Below, one piece after another: positions 5,868 through 6,365 of a stretch of DNA of 6,365 nt (position 1 is its first letter; each line of letters opens with the position of its first letter). The notes below the pieces were generated by a model. That model saw only the letters and a program-made list of their open reading frames with translations, was not told where the DNA came from and ran no database searches. The stretch is from Pseudomonadota bacterium. GTDB lineage: Bacteria; Hydrothermota; 32-111; QNBC01. The position numbers and the translations under genes were made by a program. Where the stretch lies: positions 1 through 6,365 of the forward strand of contig JAACEC010000078.1 in the NCBI GenBank assembly GCA_011682715.1, written 5' to 3'.

Positions 5868-6365
5868 TGTACAGATATTTTATTGCACAGCGATATCTCT
5901 GGGCGAAGGGGAAAAATACATTTCATAGGGTTACTACGATTATATCCATTGCAGGGATATTTCTCGGAGTTACCGCTCTTCTCGTGGTTCTTCCGGTTAT
6001 GAACGGTATGCAGGAAAATATAAGAGACAGGATTCTCGGCGTCAATGCCCATGTGATTTTGCTGAAATATTACAACGAACCGATTTCCCGTTACGACTCT
6101 CTTTTGAACGTGATAAAGAAATACCCCAATGTGACGGCGGCTTCTCCGTTTATCTATACGAAGGTGATTTTAAACAACGGGAATTATACAGACGGTATAG
6201 TACTGAGAGGATATGACACCATTCACGGAAAGGGGGTTTCCGATGTATCGAAACATATCGTGGACGGAAAATTCGGGCTCGGCAATAAAAAAATCGTTAT
6301 AGGAAAGGAACTTGCCGATAATATGAGAATACATGTGGGAGATAAAATAAAGGTATTCTCTCCCT
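5867..6365 (+). CDS. LolC/LolE-family ABC transporter permease, N-terminal part (3' end outside the window)
   Basis: This frame is open for 166 codons to the window edge. The N-terminus FIAQRYLWAKGKNTFHRVTT, a membrane segment at about 24-44, then VMNGMQENIRDRILGVNAHV (44-63) are the signature of the LolC/LolE (MacB/FtsX-like) permeases. These extract outer-membrane lipoproteins from the inner membrane for hand-over to LolA, powered by LolD. The long region after the first membrane helix (PNVTAASPFIYTK onward) is the start of the periplasmic domain. The rest of that domain and three more helices should follow. The ATG overlaps the lysS TAA by one base (TAATG) with no strong Shine-Dalgarno, so translation is probably coupled to lysS. 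LolC, LolE or a single LolC/E homodimer cannot be told apart here; a lolD partner gene would be expected downstream. Confidence 0.85.
   Translation, partial: MYRYFIAQRYLWAKGKNTFHRVTTIISIAGIFLGVTALLVVLPVMNGMQENIRDRILGVNAHVILLKYYNEPISRYDSLLNVIKKYPNVTAASPFIYTKVILNNGNYTDGIVLRGYDTIHGKGVSDVSKHIVDGKFGLGNKKIVIGKELADNMRIHVGDKIKVFSP

Overview
The window carries six protein-coding units, all on the + strand and tightly packed. They are the 3' end of a tldD-type metalloprotease gene, its partner tldE/pmbA-like gene, an msrA-msrB fusion, prfB (release factor 2), lysS (lysyl-tRNA synthetase) and the 5' end of a LolC/LolE-type ABC transporter permease gene. The DNA is moderately AT-rich. Strong Shine-Dalgarno sequences, a perfect sigma-70-type promoter and a lipoprotein-export permease indicate a diderm bacterium. 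The phylum cannot be fixed from the sequence; a lineage of or near the FCB/candidate-phylum bacteria is only a guess.

Layout: positions 1-1852 hold tldD (C-terminal 204 codons) and tldE, separated by one base and probably translated in a coupled way; together they should make a TldD/TldE protease. A 77-bp gap with a short direct repeat and a strong ribosome binding site leads into msrAB (1930-3081). This is a methionine sulfoxide reductase fusion with an N-terminal signal peptide and a possible internal start that would make a second, cytoplasmic form. A 222-bp gap follows. It ends in a consensus promoter (TTGACA, 17-bp spacer, TATAAT) with a 6-4-6 palindrome touching the -35 box.

That promoter drives prfB-lysS-lolC/E, where each start codon overlaps the previous stop by one base (TAATG). 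prfB is not one continuous reading frame. It begins at 3304, meets an in-frame TGA at 3370 and needs the classic RF2 autoregulatory +1 frameshift (AGGAGG-TAT-CTT-TGA-C) to make a 364-residue protein with SPF and GGQ motifs.

The most striking observation is in lysS. An exact 11-bp tandem duplication (TAGAAATGAAG twice, 5133-5154) lies inside class II synthetase motif 2. It shifts the frame and produces a TAG stop at 5158. Deleting one copy restores a perfect 485-residue LysRS. As written, the essential gene is split into a 253-codon N-terminal part and a C-terminal part containing the rest of the catalytic core. This may be a real mutation (with a second lysyl-tRNA synthetase elsewhere), a minority variant or an assembly error. 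No new defence, mobile or RNA system is visible in the window.
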